This document shows positions 55,115-63,246 of a stretch of 64,000 bases of DNA, piece by piece (position 1 is the stretch's first letter; each line of letters opens with the position of its first letter). Position numbers and translations under genes: made by a program. Origin of the DNA: Prescottella equi. Its GTDB lineage: Bacteria; Actinomycetota; Actinomycetes; Mycobacteriales; Mycobacteriaceae. The notes under the pieces were generated by a model. That model was not told the DNA's origin and made no database searches. It saw only the letters and a list, made by a program, of their open reading frames with translations. The stretch is from NCBI RefSeq assembly GCF_020171745.1, contig NZ_JAIVAH010000007.1, positions 248,001-312,000 on the forward strand, read 5' to 3'.

Positions 55115-56650
55115 GTGACAGGAGCACTGCCACTGCCGGAATCGATGACGATCCCGGCGCTGCTCCTCGACCGCGCCGATCGCCGCGGCGAGCACACCGC
55201 GCTGCGCGTCGGGGACGTGCGGGTGACCTACCGCGAACTGGCGGACCGCGCAGCCGCGATGGCCGCGTCGCTCGCGCGCCGCGGGGTCCGGCGCGGCGAT
55301 CCGGTCGCCGCGATGACCACGAACCGCATCGAGCTGATCGACCTGATCCTCGGTTGCGCGTGGCTGGGCGCCGTCGCGGTGCCGCTCAACACCGCCTTCC
55401 GCGGCGACGCGCTGAGCCACGTCCTCGCGGCGTCGGGCGCGCGCCGACTGCTCGTCGAACCGGAGTACGTCGCCCGGGTCGAGGGGGCGGGCTTCCGCGG
55501 CGAGCGGTGGATCGTCGGTTCCGACTCTGCGCCGCAGCCGGATTCAGCACCGGTGCCGCCCGAGGCGGTCATCTCGGCGCTCGACCCGGCTGCCGTGCTG
55601 TTCACCTCCGGCACCACCGGGCTGCCGAAGGGAGTGCTGTGTCCCCACGCCCAGTTCCTGTGGTGGGGGCGGGGCGTGGGGGCATCGCTGGATCTGGACG
55701 CCGACGACGTCCTCTACAACGGCCTGCCGCTGTTCCACACCAATGCCATCAACGCCTTCTTCCAGGCCGTGGTGGCGGGTGGCACCTTCGTGCTGGGACA
55801 ACACTTCTCGGTGCGCGAGTACTGGCGGCGGGTGGCCGACGTCGACGCGACCGTCGTGTATCTGCTCGGCGCGATGGTCGCCATGCTGGCCGGCCGGCCG
55901 CCGACGCCGGACGATCGGGCGCACCGGGCGACGCGTGCGCTCTCCCCTGCGACACCCGAGCGGCTGTGGCGGCCGTTCCGAGACCGGTTCGGCATCGAGC
56001 TGATCGACGGCTTCGGCACGACCGAGACCAATCTCGTGCTCGGCACCCTCCCCGGTGACCGACGCGCGGGCTACCTCGGCACGATCATGCCGGGCTACGA
56101 CGCGCTGGTCGTCGCCCCGGACGGCGTCGCCGTGTCGGACGGCACGGCGGGCGAACTGCTGGTGCGCACCGGGCTCGACGGCGCCTTCGCGCTCGGCTAC
56201 CTCGGCGACCCGTCGCCGGCTCCCGGTGCGTGGCTGGCCACCGGTGACCGCGTGGTCCGCGAGGCCGACGGCTGGTTCCGGTTCGTCGATCGGATCAAGG
56301 ACGTCATCCGGCGCCGCGGCGAGAACATCTCGTCGGCCGAGGTCGAGGACGTACTCGCGCAGCATCCCGCCGTCGCGCAGGTGGCGGTGTTCCCGGTCCC
56401 GTCGCAGTTGGCCGAGGACGAGGTGATGGCCGCCGTCGTCGGCCGGCCCGGACACCACGTCGACCCTGCCGAGCTGCGCCGGTTCGCCGAACCGCATCTC
56501 GCCTACTTCGCGCTGCCCCGGTACATCGACGTCGTCGATGCCCTGCCTCTCACCGAGACGGGCAAGGTGCGCAAGGCGGAGCTACGGGAACGTGGCGTCG
56601 GGGCACACACGTGGGATGCCGATGCCGTCGGAACCGCGCCCGGCCGCTGA
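55115..56650 (+). CDS. Acyl-CoA ligase (ANL superfamily)
   Basis: This 511-aa ligase has the ATP motif LFTSGTTGLPKGV, GFGTTETNLV, ATGDRVVREADGWFRFVDR and the C-terminal Lys in LPLTETGKVRK. The start is uncertain: GTG at 55115 or ATG at 55145; neither has a good ribosome binding site, and translation may be coupled to the MDR gene ending 4 bp before. It completes the plus-strand CoA module (hydratase, transferase, reductase, ligase). Confidence 0.88.
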   Translation: MTGALPLPESMTIPALLLDRADRRGEHTALRVGDVRVTYRELADRAAAMAASLARRGVRRGDPVAAMTTNRIELIDLILGCAWLGAVAVPLNTAFRGDALSHVLAASGARRLLVEPEYVARVEGAGFRGERWIVGSDSAPQPDSAPVPPEAVISALDPAAVLFTSGTTGLPKGVLCPHAQFLWWGRGVGASLDLDADDVLYNGLPLFHTNAINAFFQAVVAGGTFVLGQHFSVREYWRRVADVDATVVYLLGAMVAMLAGRPPTPDDRAHRATRALSPATPERLWRPFRDRFGIELIDGFGTTETNLVLGTLPGDRRAGYLGTIMPGYDALVVAPDGVAVSDGTAGELLVRTGLDGAFALGYLGDPSPAPGAWLATGDRVVREADGWFRFVDRIKDVIRRRGENISSAEVEDVLAQHPAVAQVAVFPVPSQLAEDEVMAAVVGRPGHHVDPAELRRFAEPHLAYFALPRYIDVVDALPLTETGKVRKAELRERGVGAHTWDADAVGTAPGR

Positions 56651-56679
56651 CGTCCGCCCGACCGCGACGAACGGACGCG

Positions 56680-57345
56680 CTACGCCTCGATCGGGGCGTA
56701 CCAGTCGGCGTTCTCGAGCAGCACCCGCGTGCCGAGGTTCCGGTCCCACACCGGCTCGATGCCGTGCCGGCGAAGGACGGGAAACACCTCGTCCTCGAGC
56801 AGGAGCGTCACGTCGGCCGCGTAGAGGGCCGCCCTCGCGTCCTCACTGAGCGCGTCGTAGGCGGCTTCGTCGAACTTCTCGGGCGGAAACGCGCCGTAAC
56901 CGATGTAGGTCCTCCCGTCCTCGACGAGACGGTCGGTGTCCTGCTGGTGGAAGTACACGTACCCCTTCCAGTGGCGGCTGTCGTCGCGCTCGTCCCAGAT
57001 CTCACCGGACGCGCAGCTGCCGCAGCAGGAGAAGTCCGCCCGGGCGACGACACCGTTGGCGTTCAGTTCCTCGAAGGCGGAGGTCGTGCGGGACGTGTAC
57101 GCCCCGATCTCCGCCTGCTGCCGCAGCCGGGCCGTGCGGAGCGCAGCGAACGCCGCCTCGAGCTGTTCCTCGGTGAGCTCGTAGTCCTCGCCGTAGCAGT
57201 CGATGAAGTCGTCGACGTCGTCCCGGCCTGTGATCAGCTGATCCCAGATCTGCCGGCCGAGCTCGGCTCGGTCGTCCTCGTCGAGGGGCAGTTCGGGAAG
57301 AACTGCATAGGGCGGGAACGCATTCGGGTCGGACAACGCGCTCAC
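56680..57345 (-). CDS. DUF6891-like protein
   Basis: This 221-aa cytoplasmic protein has the segment DFSCCGSCASGEIWDERDDS (about residue 104), with four close Cys, then WKGYVYFHQQDTDRL and YIGYGAF, matching what I recall of DUF6891. The Cys pair of pairs may bind metal. The N-terminal half is acidic and helical. The GTG start has GGAGG upstream. Function unknown. It converges with the ligase gene 29 bp away. Confidence 0.78.
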   Translation of the reverse strand: MSALSDPNAFPPYAVLPELPLDEDDRAELGRQIWDQLITGRDDVDDFIDCYGEDYELTEEQLEAAFAALRTARLRQQAEIGAYTSRTTSAFEELNANGVVARADFSCCGSCASGEIWDERDDSRHWKGYVYFHQQDTDRLVEDGRTYIGYGAFPPEKFDEAAYDALSEDARAALYAADVTLLLEDEVFPVLRRHGIEPVWDRNLGTRVLLENADWYAPIEA

Positions 57346-57420
57346 AGCGCCACCTCCAGACGACTCGTGGAACCGGGCAGATCACCCGGGGCCCACGAGA
57401 CTACCCAGCGCTCCCGACAC

Positions 57421-58311
57421 TCACTTGCCGCAGCCGTTGAACGAGCACATCGTGGGGCTGCAGGCCATCCCCCGCGCGAGGTCGGCGGGGGCGTGCGTGC
57501 ACTTCATCGCGTGCAGGGCGCGGCTGATCCCCATCCCCGCGGTGCGCAGCGCGCCGGTGACCCGGCTGACGTTGAGACGAACGGTGGGGCCCGTGACCGA
57601 CAGGGCGCCGGCGATCGTGGTGGGTCCGCTGAAGACCGGAACCGCGACGCTCATGTAGCCCAGTCGCGTCTCCTCGACCTCGACCGCCAGCTGTTCCTTG
57701 CGCATCCGCTCGAGCTGCTGGCGCAGAACCGACACCGACATCGTCGTCCGCGACGTGAGCGCGGTGAAGCCCTGCTCGACCACCTCGTCGAACACCGACT
57801 GCGGGGAGAACGCCAGGATCATCTTCCCGGTGGCAGTGCAGTACAGCGGCAGCCGGCCGGCGACGCGGGACTGCTGATTGAGCCCGCGGTGGCCGATGAT
57901 CTTCTCGATGTAGAGGACGTCGATGCCGTCCCGCACCGCGAAGTGCACGGTCTCCTGCGTCGCCAGCAGCAGATCCTCCATGTACGGCAGTGCCGCGTCA
58001 CGCAGGATCCGCTGCCGGGGCACCAACTGTCCCAGCTCGAACAGGCGCAGCCCCAGGCGGTACTTCGTGCCGGCCCGCTCGAGCAGGCCCCACTCGACCA
58101 GTTCCCCCGCGAGACGGTGCACCGTGGCCTTGGCGACCCGGCTGCGGCGCGTCAGCTCGGTGAGCGAGAGATCGCTGTGGTCGTTGTCGAAGGCGTCGAG
58201 GATCGAGCGGGCCTTCCCCAGCACCGACGACATCTCGCCGCCCTGCCCCCGAGCCGACTGGATCGGCACCACCGAACCGAGATCGACCGATCGCTGCATC
58301 GCTGTCGTCAC
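57421..58311 (-). CDS. IclR-family regulator with cysteine-rich tail
   Basis: This 296-aa IclR protein has its winged helix around residues 35-80 (LSLTELTRRSRVAKATVHRLAGEL) and an effector domain (VHFAVRDGIDVLYIEKI, GRLPLYCTATGKMILAF, GALSVTGPTVRLN). It is about 40 residues longer than usual, with a C-terminal tail containing four Cys (KCTHAP, MACSPTMCSFNGCGK) that could bind metal or an Fe-S cluster. The GTG at 58311 has AGGAGG 5 nt upstream. It lies 140 bp downstream of the hydrolase gene on the same strand, with a possible operator in between. Confidence 0.85.
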   Translation of the reverse strand: MTTAMQRSVDLGSVVPIQSARGQGGEMSSVLGKARSILDAFDNDHSDLSLTELTRRSRVAKATVHRLAGELVEWGLLERAGTKYRLGLRLFELGQLVPRQRILRDAALPYMEDLLLATQETVHFAVRDGIDVLYIEKIIGHRGLNQQSRVAGRLPLYCTATGKMILAFSPQSVFDEVVEQGFTALTSRTTMSVSVLRQQLERMRKEQLAVEVEETRLGYMSVAVPVFSGPTTIAGALSVTGPTVRLNVSRVTGALRTAGMGISRALHAMKCTHAPADLARGMACSPTMCSFNGCGK

Positions 58312-58391
58312 TGCGGCCTCCTGGCACTCTGCGGGGCTCTCTCCGACTCGGAGGTCCGAGCGGTGTAACCCTTTCGGTGTCAGTGACGCTA

Positions 58392-58405
58392 GGGACCAAA
58401 GTCCC
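58392..58405. promoter_or_regulatory. Candidate operator upstream of the second IclR gene
   Basis: GGGAC-CAAA-GTCCC is a perfect 5-bp inverted repeat, 81 bp before the IclR GTG on the minus strand. Autoregulation is a reasonable guess; the short length makes chance possible. Confidence 0.35.
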
Positions 58406-58451
58406 GAGACGCACGTCACACGTTCCGCCCAGCGGACCGGTTTCACAGGGT

Positions 58452-59303
58452 TTACAAATGCCGCGTAACCAGCGTGTCCGCCGTCACCGCGCCGGCGCCG
58501 GTGTTCACATTCGCCAGGAACTCGCACACCGCGGTCGCGACCCGGCCCGCGTGCCGTTCGACGAGGGCCACGGTGCCGTCCTCGATGACGACCTCGGTCA
58601 CCGACGGTGCCGCCGTCAGGTGCGTGCGCAGCTTCGGCAGCGCGGGCATCGAGAACGGGTCCGCTCCCGCACCGATCAGCAGCACGGGCACGGCAACGTC
58701 CCCGACCCGGTCCTCCATCCGGTACCGGCCGCACGCCCGATGCCCCTCGGCCGGGTCGACGCCGAAGGCGAGCGCGTCGTGGAGGAACCGGTCCAGCAGG
58801 TCCGTGACCGGTTCCGGGTAGTACGGGCGGCGCAGATCCCACAGCGTCCGCAGGTGGGCGCCGTCCGGGACACGCTCGGCGCAGTCCACCCCGCCCGCTC
58901 CCGCGTGACCGGCACGGTACTCGGCATCCGCCCACGGGCACGACGACAGCACGACGGCGTCGAGTCGTCCATCGTCCGCCGCCGCCATCTCGAGCGCCAC
59001 GGCCGCACCGGTGTGGTGCCCCAGCACGGTGGCCCGGTCGACGCCCAGGGCGTCGAGCAGCTCCCATGCCCCCTGCGCGAACACCTCGATGGTCTGCGGG
59101 GCGGGAAGCGACGCGCTCGCACCGAACCCCACCATGTCCATCGCGACGACCCGGAAGTTGCTCGCCAGCAACGGAATCAGCTCGCGGAACTCGTCCCACG
59201 AGCGCGGGGTCTGGTGCAGCAGCAGGATCACCGGCCCCCGCCCCTGGTCGGCGTAGTGCAGCTGACCGAACGACGTGTCCGCGTAACCGAACCGCACGCC
59301 CAT
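58452..59303 (-). CDS. Alpha/beta-fold hydrolase with non-Ser nucleophile elbow
   Basis: This 283-aa alpha/beta-fold protein has LHQTPRSWDEFRELIPLLAS and MDMVGFGAS as in normal family members, but the elbow is LGHHTGAAV, with His97 where Ser or Asp normally stands. The usual C-terminal catalytic His is also missing: the corresponding segment reads VVIEDGTVALVERHAG, with Val at that place. It may catalyse a cofactor-free reaction, or be a binding protein. The ATG overlaps the ferredoxin stop by one base. Confidence 0.82.
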   Translation of the reverse strand: MGVRFGYADTSFGQLHYADQGRGPVILLLHQTPRSWDEFRELIPLLASNFRVVAMDMVGFGASASLPAPQTIEVFAQGAWELLDALGVDRATVLGHHTGAAVALEMAAADDGRLDAVVLSSCPWADAEYRAGHAGAGGVDCAERVPDGAHLRTLWDLRRPYYPEPVTDLLDRFLHDALAFGVDPAEGHRACGRYRMEDRVGDVAVPVLLIGAGADPFSMPALPKLRTHLTAAPSVTEVVIEDGTVALVERHAGRVATAVCEFLANVNTGAGAVTADTLVTRHL

Positions 59304-59623
59304 CAGTACGCCGCCACCATCGGGGTGTCGACGCCGATCACGTCGATCTTGGCCGCGCCACCCGGATTGCCGACGGGCTCGGCCCGGGTCGGCAGGATCT
59401 CCAGGAAGAACCGCTTGGCGTCCTCCTTGTACTCGGGGTCGGCCTTGCGGTCGACGGTGATGGCCTCTACCGGGCACGCGAGTTCGCATGCGCCGCAGTC
59501 GATGCACTCGTTCGGATTGATGTAGAGCTTGCGCTCCCCCTCGTAGATGCAGTCGACCGGGCACTCCTCCATGCAGGACCGGTCCGTGTAGTCGATGCAT
59601 GCCTCGCCGATGACGAATGCCAT
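59303..59623 (-). CDS. fdxA: 7Fe ferredoxin (FdxA type)
   Basis: This 106-aa ferredoxin has Cys9, 17, 21, 25 (ACIDYTDRSCMEECPVDC) and Cys40, 43, 46, 50 (CIDCGACELACPVEAI). The missing Cys in the first cluster (Asp11) gives one [3Fe-4S] and one [4Fe-4S] centre, as in actinobacterial FdxA. A C-terminal tail of about 50 residues is normal. AGGAGGG lies inside the reductase 3' end, and the gap to it is 3 bp. It probably passes electrons from the adjacent reductase to an oxygenase. Confidence 0.93.
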   Translation of the reverse strand: MAFVIGEACIDYTDRSCMEECPVDCIYEGERKLYINPNECIDCGACELACPVEAITVDRKADPEYKEDAKRFFLEILPTRAEPVGNPGGAAKIDVIGVDTPMVAAY

Positions 59624-59626
59624 TGT

Positions 59627-60631
59627 TCAGCCCTCCTGTTCGGTGGAATGTCCGGGGAAGATCTCCGCGTCGGGGTCGATCACCGCGGCCGCGTTGTTGA
59701 CCGCGGTCGCCGCCTCTCCGAAGCCGACCGCGATGAGCCGGACCTTGCCGGGGTAGTCGGTGATGTCGCCGGCCGCGTACACGCGGGGAACCGCGGTCTC
59801 CATGCGGGTGTTCACGACGATGTGGCGCGAGTCGATCTCGAGACCCCACTCCGTCAGCGGACCCAGATCGGCGGTGAAGCCGAGTGCAGCGATGACGGAC
59901 TGCGCAGGCAAGGTGCTGGTGCTCTTCTCGAGCTTGTGTGCGACGTCCACCTCGGAGATCCAGCCGTTGCCGCGGACCGCGGACACGTCCGCGTTGACGA
60001 TCATCCGCACACCGCTCTCGCGGACCTTCGTGACCGTCGCCGCGTGCGCACGGAACTTGTCGCGGCGGTGCACCAGGGTGACCGACGACGCGATCGGCTC
60101 GAGGTGAACCGCCCAGTCGAAGGCGCTGTCGCCGCCGCCGACGATCACGACGTCCTTGCCGGCGTGCGCCGACAGATCCGGGACGAAGTAGCTGAGCCCG
60201 CGATCGAGGAAGTCGAGGCCCTTGGCGAGCGGGCGGGGCGTGAAGGTGCCGATGCCACCGGTGACGATCACCGCACCGGCGGTGACCCTGCGCCCCTTGC
60301 TCGTTCCGACGACGGCACGACCGTCCGCGAGGTGTGTGAGGGTCTGCGCCTGCTCCCCGAGCAGGTACTGCGGGTCGTACGGCGCTGCCTGCTCGAGCAG
60401 TCCGTCGATCAGATCGCGCCCCTTCACGGAGGGGAACCCGGCGATGTCGAGGATGGCCTTCTCCGGGTACATCGCACTCACCTGCCCGCCGGGCTCGGAC
60501 AGCGCGTCCAGCACGGCCACCCGCAGGCCCCGGAAGCCGGCGTAGTACGCGCCGTAGAGGCCCGCCGGGCCGGCGCCGATGATCAGGATGTCGACCTCGA
60601 GCTCGGTCGAGACGTTGGACGAAGCGTTCAT
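59627..60631 (-). CDS. Ferredoxin-NADP reductase, thioredoxin-reductase-like type
   Basis: This 334-aa FAD enzyme has the FAD motif IIGAGPAGLYGAYYAG (about residue 17), GGQVSAMYPE, the NADP motif IVGGGDSAFDWAVHL (about 165) and the C-terminal FAD motif YAAGDITDYPGKVRLI. It lacks the CxxC of thioredoxin reductase, so it is a YumC-type ferredoxin reductase. It reduces the ferredoxin encoded 3 bp downstream. The ATG at 60631 has no clear ribosome binding site. Confidence 0.9.
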   Translation of the reverse strand: MNASSNVSTELEVDILIIGAGPAGLYGAYYAGFRGLRVAVLDALSEPGGQVSAMYPEKAILDIAGFPSVKGRDLIDGLLEQAAPYDPQYLLGEQAQTLTHLADGRAVVGTSKGRRVTAGAVIVTGGIGTFTPRPLAKGLDFLDRGLSYFVPDLSAHAGKDVVIVGGGDSAFDWAVHLEPIASSVTLVHRRDKFRAHAATVTKVRESGVRMIVNADVSAVRGNGWISEVDVAHKLEKSTSTLPAQSVIAALGFTADLGPLTEWGLEIDSRHIVVNTRMETAVPRVYAAGDITDYPGKVRLIAVGFGEAATAVNNAAAVIDPDAEIFPGHSTEQEG

Positions 60632-60730
60632 GTCGGCAACGCTAATGACGTTGGTGCCCTTGACATATGAAACCGGTCCGGTCAGCAGACTGTGTTCGGT
60701 CCCGCACGCAGGAGTGCGCACACGCCGAAA

Positions 60731-60773
60731 GGCGGGCCCACCGGCGAAGGGGAGGTCTGCCGGTGGGCCCGCC
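60731..60773 (-). terminator. Perfect 15-bp hairpin after the class II aldolase gene
   Basis: GGCGGGCCCACCGGC (60731-60745) and GCCGGTGGGCCCGCC (60759-60773) pair perfectly around a 13-nt loop, 20 bp after the stop at 60793. It separates the importer/aldolase unit from the reductase/ferredoxin unit. Confidence 0.75.
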
Positions 60774-60792
60774 GTCACGGGGCGCAGAGGAG

Positions 60793-61575
60793 TCAGCCGA
60801 AGATGTGCGGCTCCTCCGCGGCGATCTTCTGGATGATGGTCGAGTAGGCGAACCAGCCCACCTTCTCGGTACCGACGGCCTCGTACGTCTGCGCGGCGAT
60901 GTCGTGCTGCAGCGCAACGGGATCCCCGGCGGCACGCGCGGCCAGCTCGGCCTGCATCGACCGTTCCATCGACACGTACCACCACACGGCGCTCTCGACC
61001 GAGGTCCCGACCGTCAGGTGACCGTGGTTGGTGAGCACGACCGCCTTGTTGGGTCCCAGCGCGGCCGCGATGCGCAGTCCCTCCTCCTCGTCGAGCGCGA
61101 CACCGTGGTACTCGTCGTAGATCGAGTGGTCCTCGTAGAAGGCGCACGCGTCCTGCGTGATCGGGCTCAGCAGACGGTGCAGCGACGAGAACGCCTTGCC
61201 CTGCAGCCCGTGTGCGTGCACGGCGCCGACGACGTCCGGTCGAGCCTCGTGCACCTTGGAGTGGATGACGAAGGCGGCCCGGTTGAGTGGCCCGTCGCCC
61301 GACAGGATGGTGCCGTCGGAGTCGACGTGCAGCAGCTCGTCCGGCCCGACCTGTGAGAAGTGCCGGCCGAACGGCGCCGTCCAGAACGTGTCGGGACGCT
61401 CCGGGTCCCGGGCCGTGATGTGCCCCGAGATGCCCTCGTCGAGACCGAAACGCGAGAGGATCCGGTAGCCGCCGATCACCGCGGCCTTCCGGCGCCGGCG
61501 TTCGCTCTCGACGTCGTCGGACTCGGGTCGTCCGGGGATCCCGGCCAACTCGGCGATGGTGGGTGCGTGAGTCAT
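60793..61575 (-). CDS. Class II aldolase/adducin-family protein
   Basis: This 260-aa protein has GISGHITARDPERPD, the metal-site HAHGLQGKAFSS and TNHGHLTVGT, plus FWTAPFGRHFSQVGPDELL. These are the usual metal and phosphate-loop regions; substrates in this branch are not sugar phosphates in many actinobacteria, and decarboxylation or retro-aldol of an aromatic or hydroxy acid is possible. It is 31 bp after the permease gene and co-transcribed with the SsuABC-type importer. Confidence 0.85.
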   Translation of the reverse strand: MTHAPTIAELAGIPGRPESDDVESERRRRKAAVIGGYRILSRFGLDEGISGHITARDPERPDTFWTAPFGRHFSQVGPDELLHVDSDGTILSGDGPLNRAAFVIHSKVHEARPDVVGAVHAHGLQGKAFSSLHRLLSPITQDACAFYEDHSIYDEYHGVALDEEEGLRIAAALGPNKAVVLTNHGHLTVGTSVESAVWWYVSMERSMQAELAARAAGDPVALQHDIAAQTYEAVGTEKVGWFAYSTIIQKIAAEEPHIFG

Positions 61576-61606
61576 TGCGTCCCTTCTGGTTCGACGGGTG
61601 GAGGGT

Positions 61607-62440
61607 CTACTTGACGCCGTAGCGGGCGAGGTACCGCGTCGAGAGCAGGCGCAGGATCCGATCGAACAGGAAGCCCATGATGCCCAGCACGATGATGCCG
61701 ACGAACGTCCAGTCGATCCGGCCGTAGTTGCGGGCCTGCCAGATCATCGAGCCGATACCGTGGTCGGCGGCGACGATCTCGGCGGAGACGATCGTCAGGA
61801 AGCTGTTGCCCATCGCGAGGCGGGCACCGGTGATGATGCCGGGCACCGACGACGGCAGCACCACCGTCTTCATGAGCTGCAGCTTGCCCGCCCCCAGATT
61901 CGCTGCAGCCTGCAGCTTGTTCTCGCTGATCGAGACGGTGGCGGCGATCGTGCTGACGGTGACGATGAAGACCGAGGTGTAGAAGATCAGGACGACCTTG
62001 GAGGTCTCACCGATGCCGAACCACACCACCGCGAGGGTCACGAACGCGATCGGCGGGATGAAGCGGAAGAACTCGATGTAGGGGTCGAGGAGTTGCCGCA
62101 CGATGTTCACGCGACCCATGAGGATGCCGATCGGCGCACCGATCACGACGCCGAGGCTCCAGCCGATGAGGATGCGTTGCGCGGACGCCCAGATCGACGT
62201 CCACAGCACCCCGCTCTCGGCCAGTTCGGTTGCGGCCGTCCACACCTCGGCCGGTGAGGCGATGGTCGTCGGCCCGTACCACCAGGCCAGGAACGACCAC
62301 ACCGCCAGGCCGATCGCGGCGGACGCGATCCACAGCAGCGCGGTGCGCACCGCAGCGGCGGACGCACCGGCACTGCGGCGACGGGTGCGGGTTGTGCGCG
62401 CGGCGCGCGCGGTGGTGGGGGTATCGGCCACGGCGGTCAC
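61607..62440 (-). CDS. SsuC/TauC-type ABC permease
   Basis: This 277-aa permease has a charged, Arg-rich N-terminus, six TM helices and the EAA-loop AAANLGAGKLQLMKTVVLPSS. ASAQRILIGWSLGVVIGAPI marks the BPD-transport domain of nitrate/sulphonate/taurine importers. The GTG overlaps the ATPase stop (GTGA) and has AGGAGG 7 nt upstream. Ligand unknown. Confidence 0.9.
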   Translation of the reverse strand: MTAVADTPTTARAARTTRTRRRSAGASAAAVRTALLWIASAAIGLAVWSFLAWWYGPTTIASPAEVWTAATELAESGVLWTSIWASAQRILIGWSLGVVIGAPIGILMGRVNIVRQLLDPYIEFFRFIPPIAFVTLAVVWFGIGETSKVVLIFYTSVFIVTVSTIAATVSISENKLQAAANLGAGKLQLMKTVVLPSSVPGIITGARLAMGNSFLTIVSAEIVAADHGIGSMIWQARNYGRIDWTFVGIIVLGIMGFLFDRILRLLSTRYLARYGVK

Positions 62441-63246
62441 AGCTGGTCCTCCTCGATGCCCTGGTTGCGCAGCGACGCCACGACCTCGGCGCGGATGTCG
62501 TCCCGCAGTTGCTCGTACAGATCGATCACCTCGGGATGGGCGCGATCGCGCGGCCGGGGTGCATCCACCTCGTAGATGCTCTTGATGCGCGCCTTCGGTC
62601 CCGCCGACATCACGACGACGCGGTCCGCCAGGGTGAGCGCCTCGTCGATGTCGTGCGTGACGAAGACGACGGTGCAACCGGTGTGCCGCCAGATCTTGTC
62701 GAGTTCGGTCTGCAGCACCTGGCGGGTCTGGGCGTCGAGCGCGCCGAAGGGCTCGTCCATCAGGACGAGGGACGGCTGGTTCGCGAGGACGCGGGCGATC
62801 TGCACGCGCTGACGCATGCCGCCCGAGAGCTGGGCCGGGAACTTGTCACCGGCGTGCGGCAGACCGACCATCGCCAGGTACTCGGCGGCGATCCGGGCCT
62901 GAGCCGCCTTGTCGGCGCCGTGCATGCGGGGTCCGTACGCCACGTTCTGGCTGACTGTCATCCACTCGAAGAGCGCCTCCGAGCTCTGGAAGACCATGCC
63001 CGCGTGCGGGTTGCTCCCGTAGACCTCGTCACCGTCGCACACGATCTCGCCGGCGGAGGGCTTCACGAAGCCCGCCATCGCCGAGAGCAGGGTCGACTTG
63101 CCGCAGCCGCTCGGACCGAGCAGGCAGACGAACTCGCCCGGCCGGACGTCGAGGTCGATACCCGAGACGATCTCGGCGGCACCGAAACTGATGCCCAGAT
63201 CGCGGACGTCGATGGGGACGCCCTTGATGGTGGTTGTCGCTGTCAT
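62437..63246 (-). CDS. SsuB/TauB-type ABC ATPase
   Basis: This 269-aa ATPase has Walker A GPSGCGKST (about residue 46), the Q-loop in MVFQSSEALFEWMTV, signature LSGGMRQRV, Walker B LVLMDEPFGALD and switch His in VTHDIDEAL. The ATG overlaps the lipoprotein stop (ATGA). It drives the permease above. Confidence 0.93.
   Translation of the reverse strand: MTATTTIKGVPIDVRDLGISFGAAEIVSGIDLDVRPGEFVCLLGPSGCGKSTLLSAMAGFVKPSAGEIVCDGDEVYGSNPHAGMVFQSSEALFEWMTVSQNVAYGPRMHGADKAAQARIAAEYLAMVGLPHAGDKFPAQLSGGMRQRVQIARVLANQPSLVLMDEPFGALDAQTRQVLQTELDKIWRHTGCTVVFVTHDIDEALTLADRVVVMSAGPKARIKSIYEVDAPRPRDRAHPEVIDLYEQLRDDIRAEVVASLRNQGIEEDQL

Noticed and set aside
56651-56677. CGTCCG/CGGACG as a terminator after the ligase gene
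   Set aside because: The stem is only 6 bp with a 15-nt loop, too weak to call.
59627-61147. 506-aa extended form of the ferredoxin reductase
   Set aside because: The extra N-terminal part crosses the terminator and the class II aldolase gene and has no similarity to the family.
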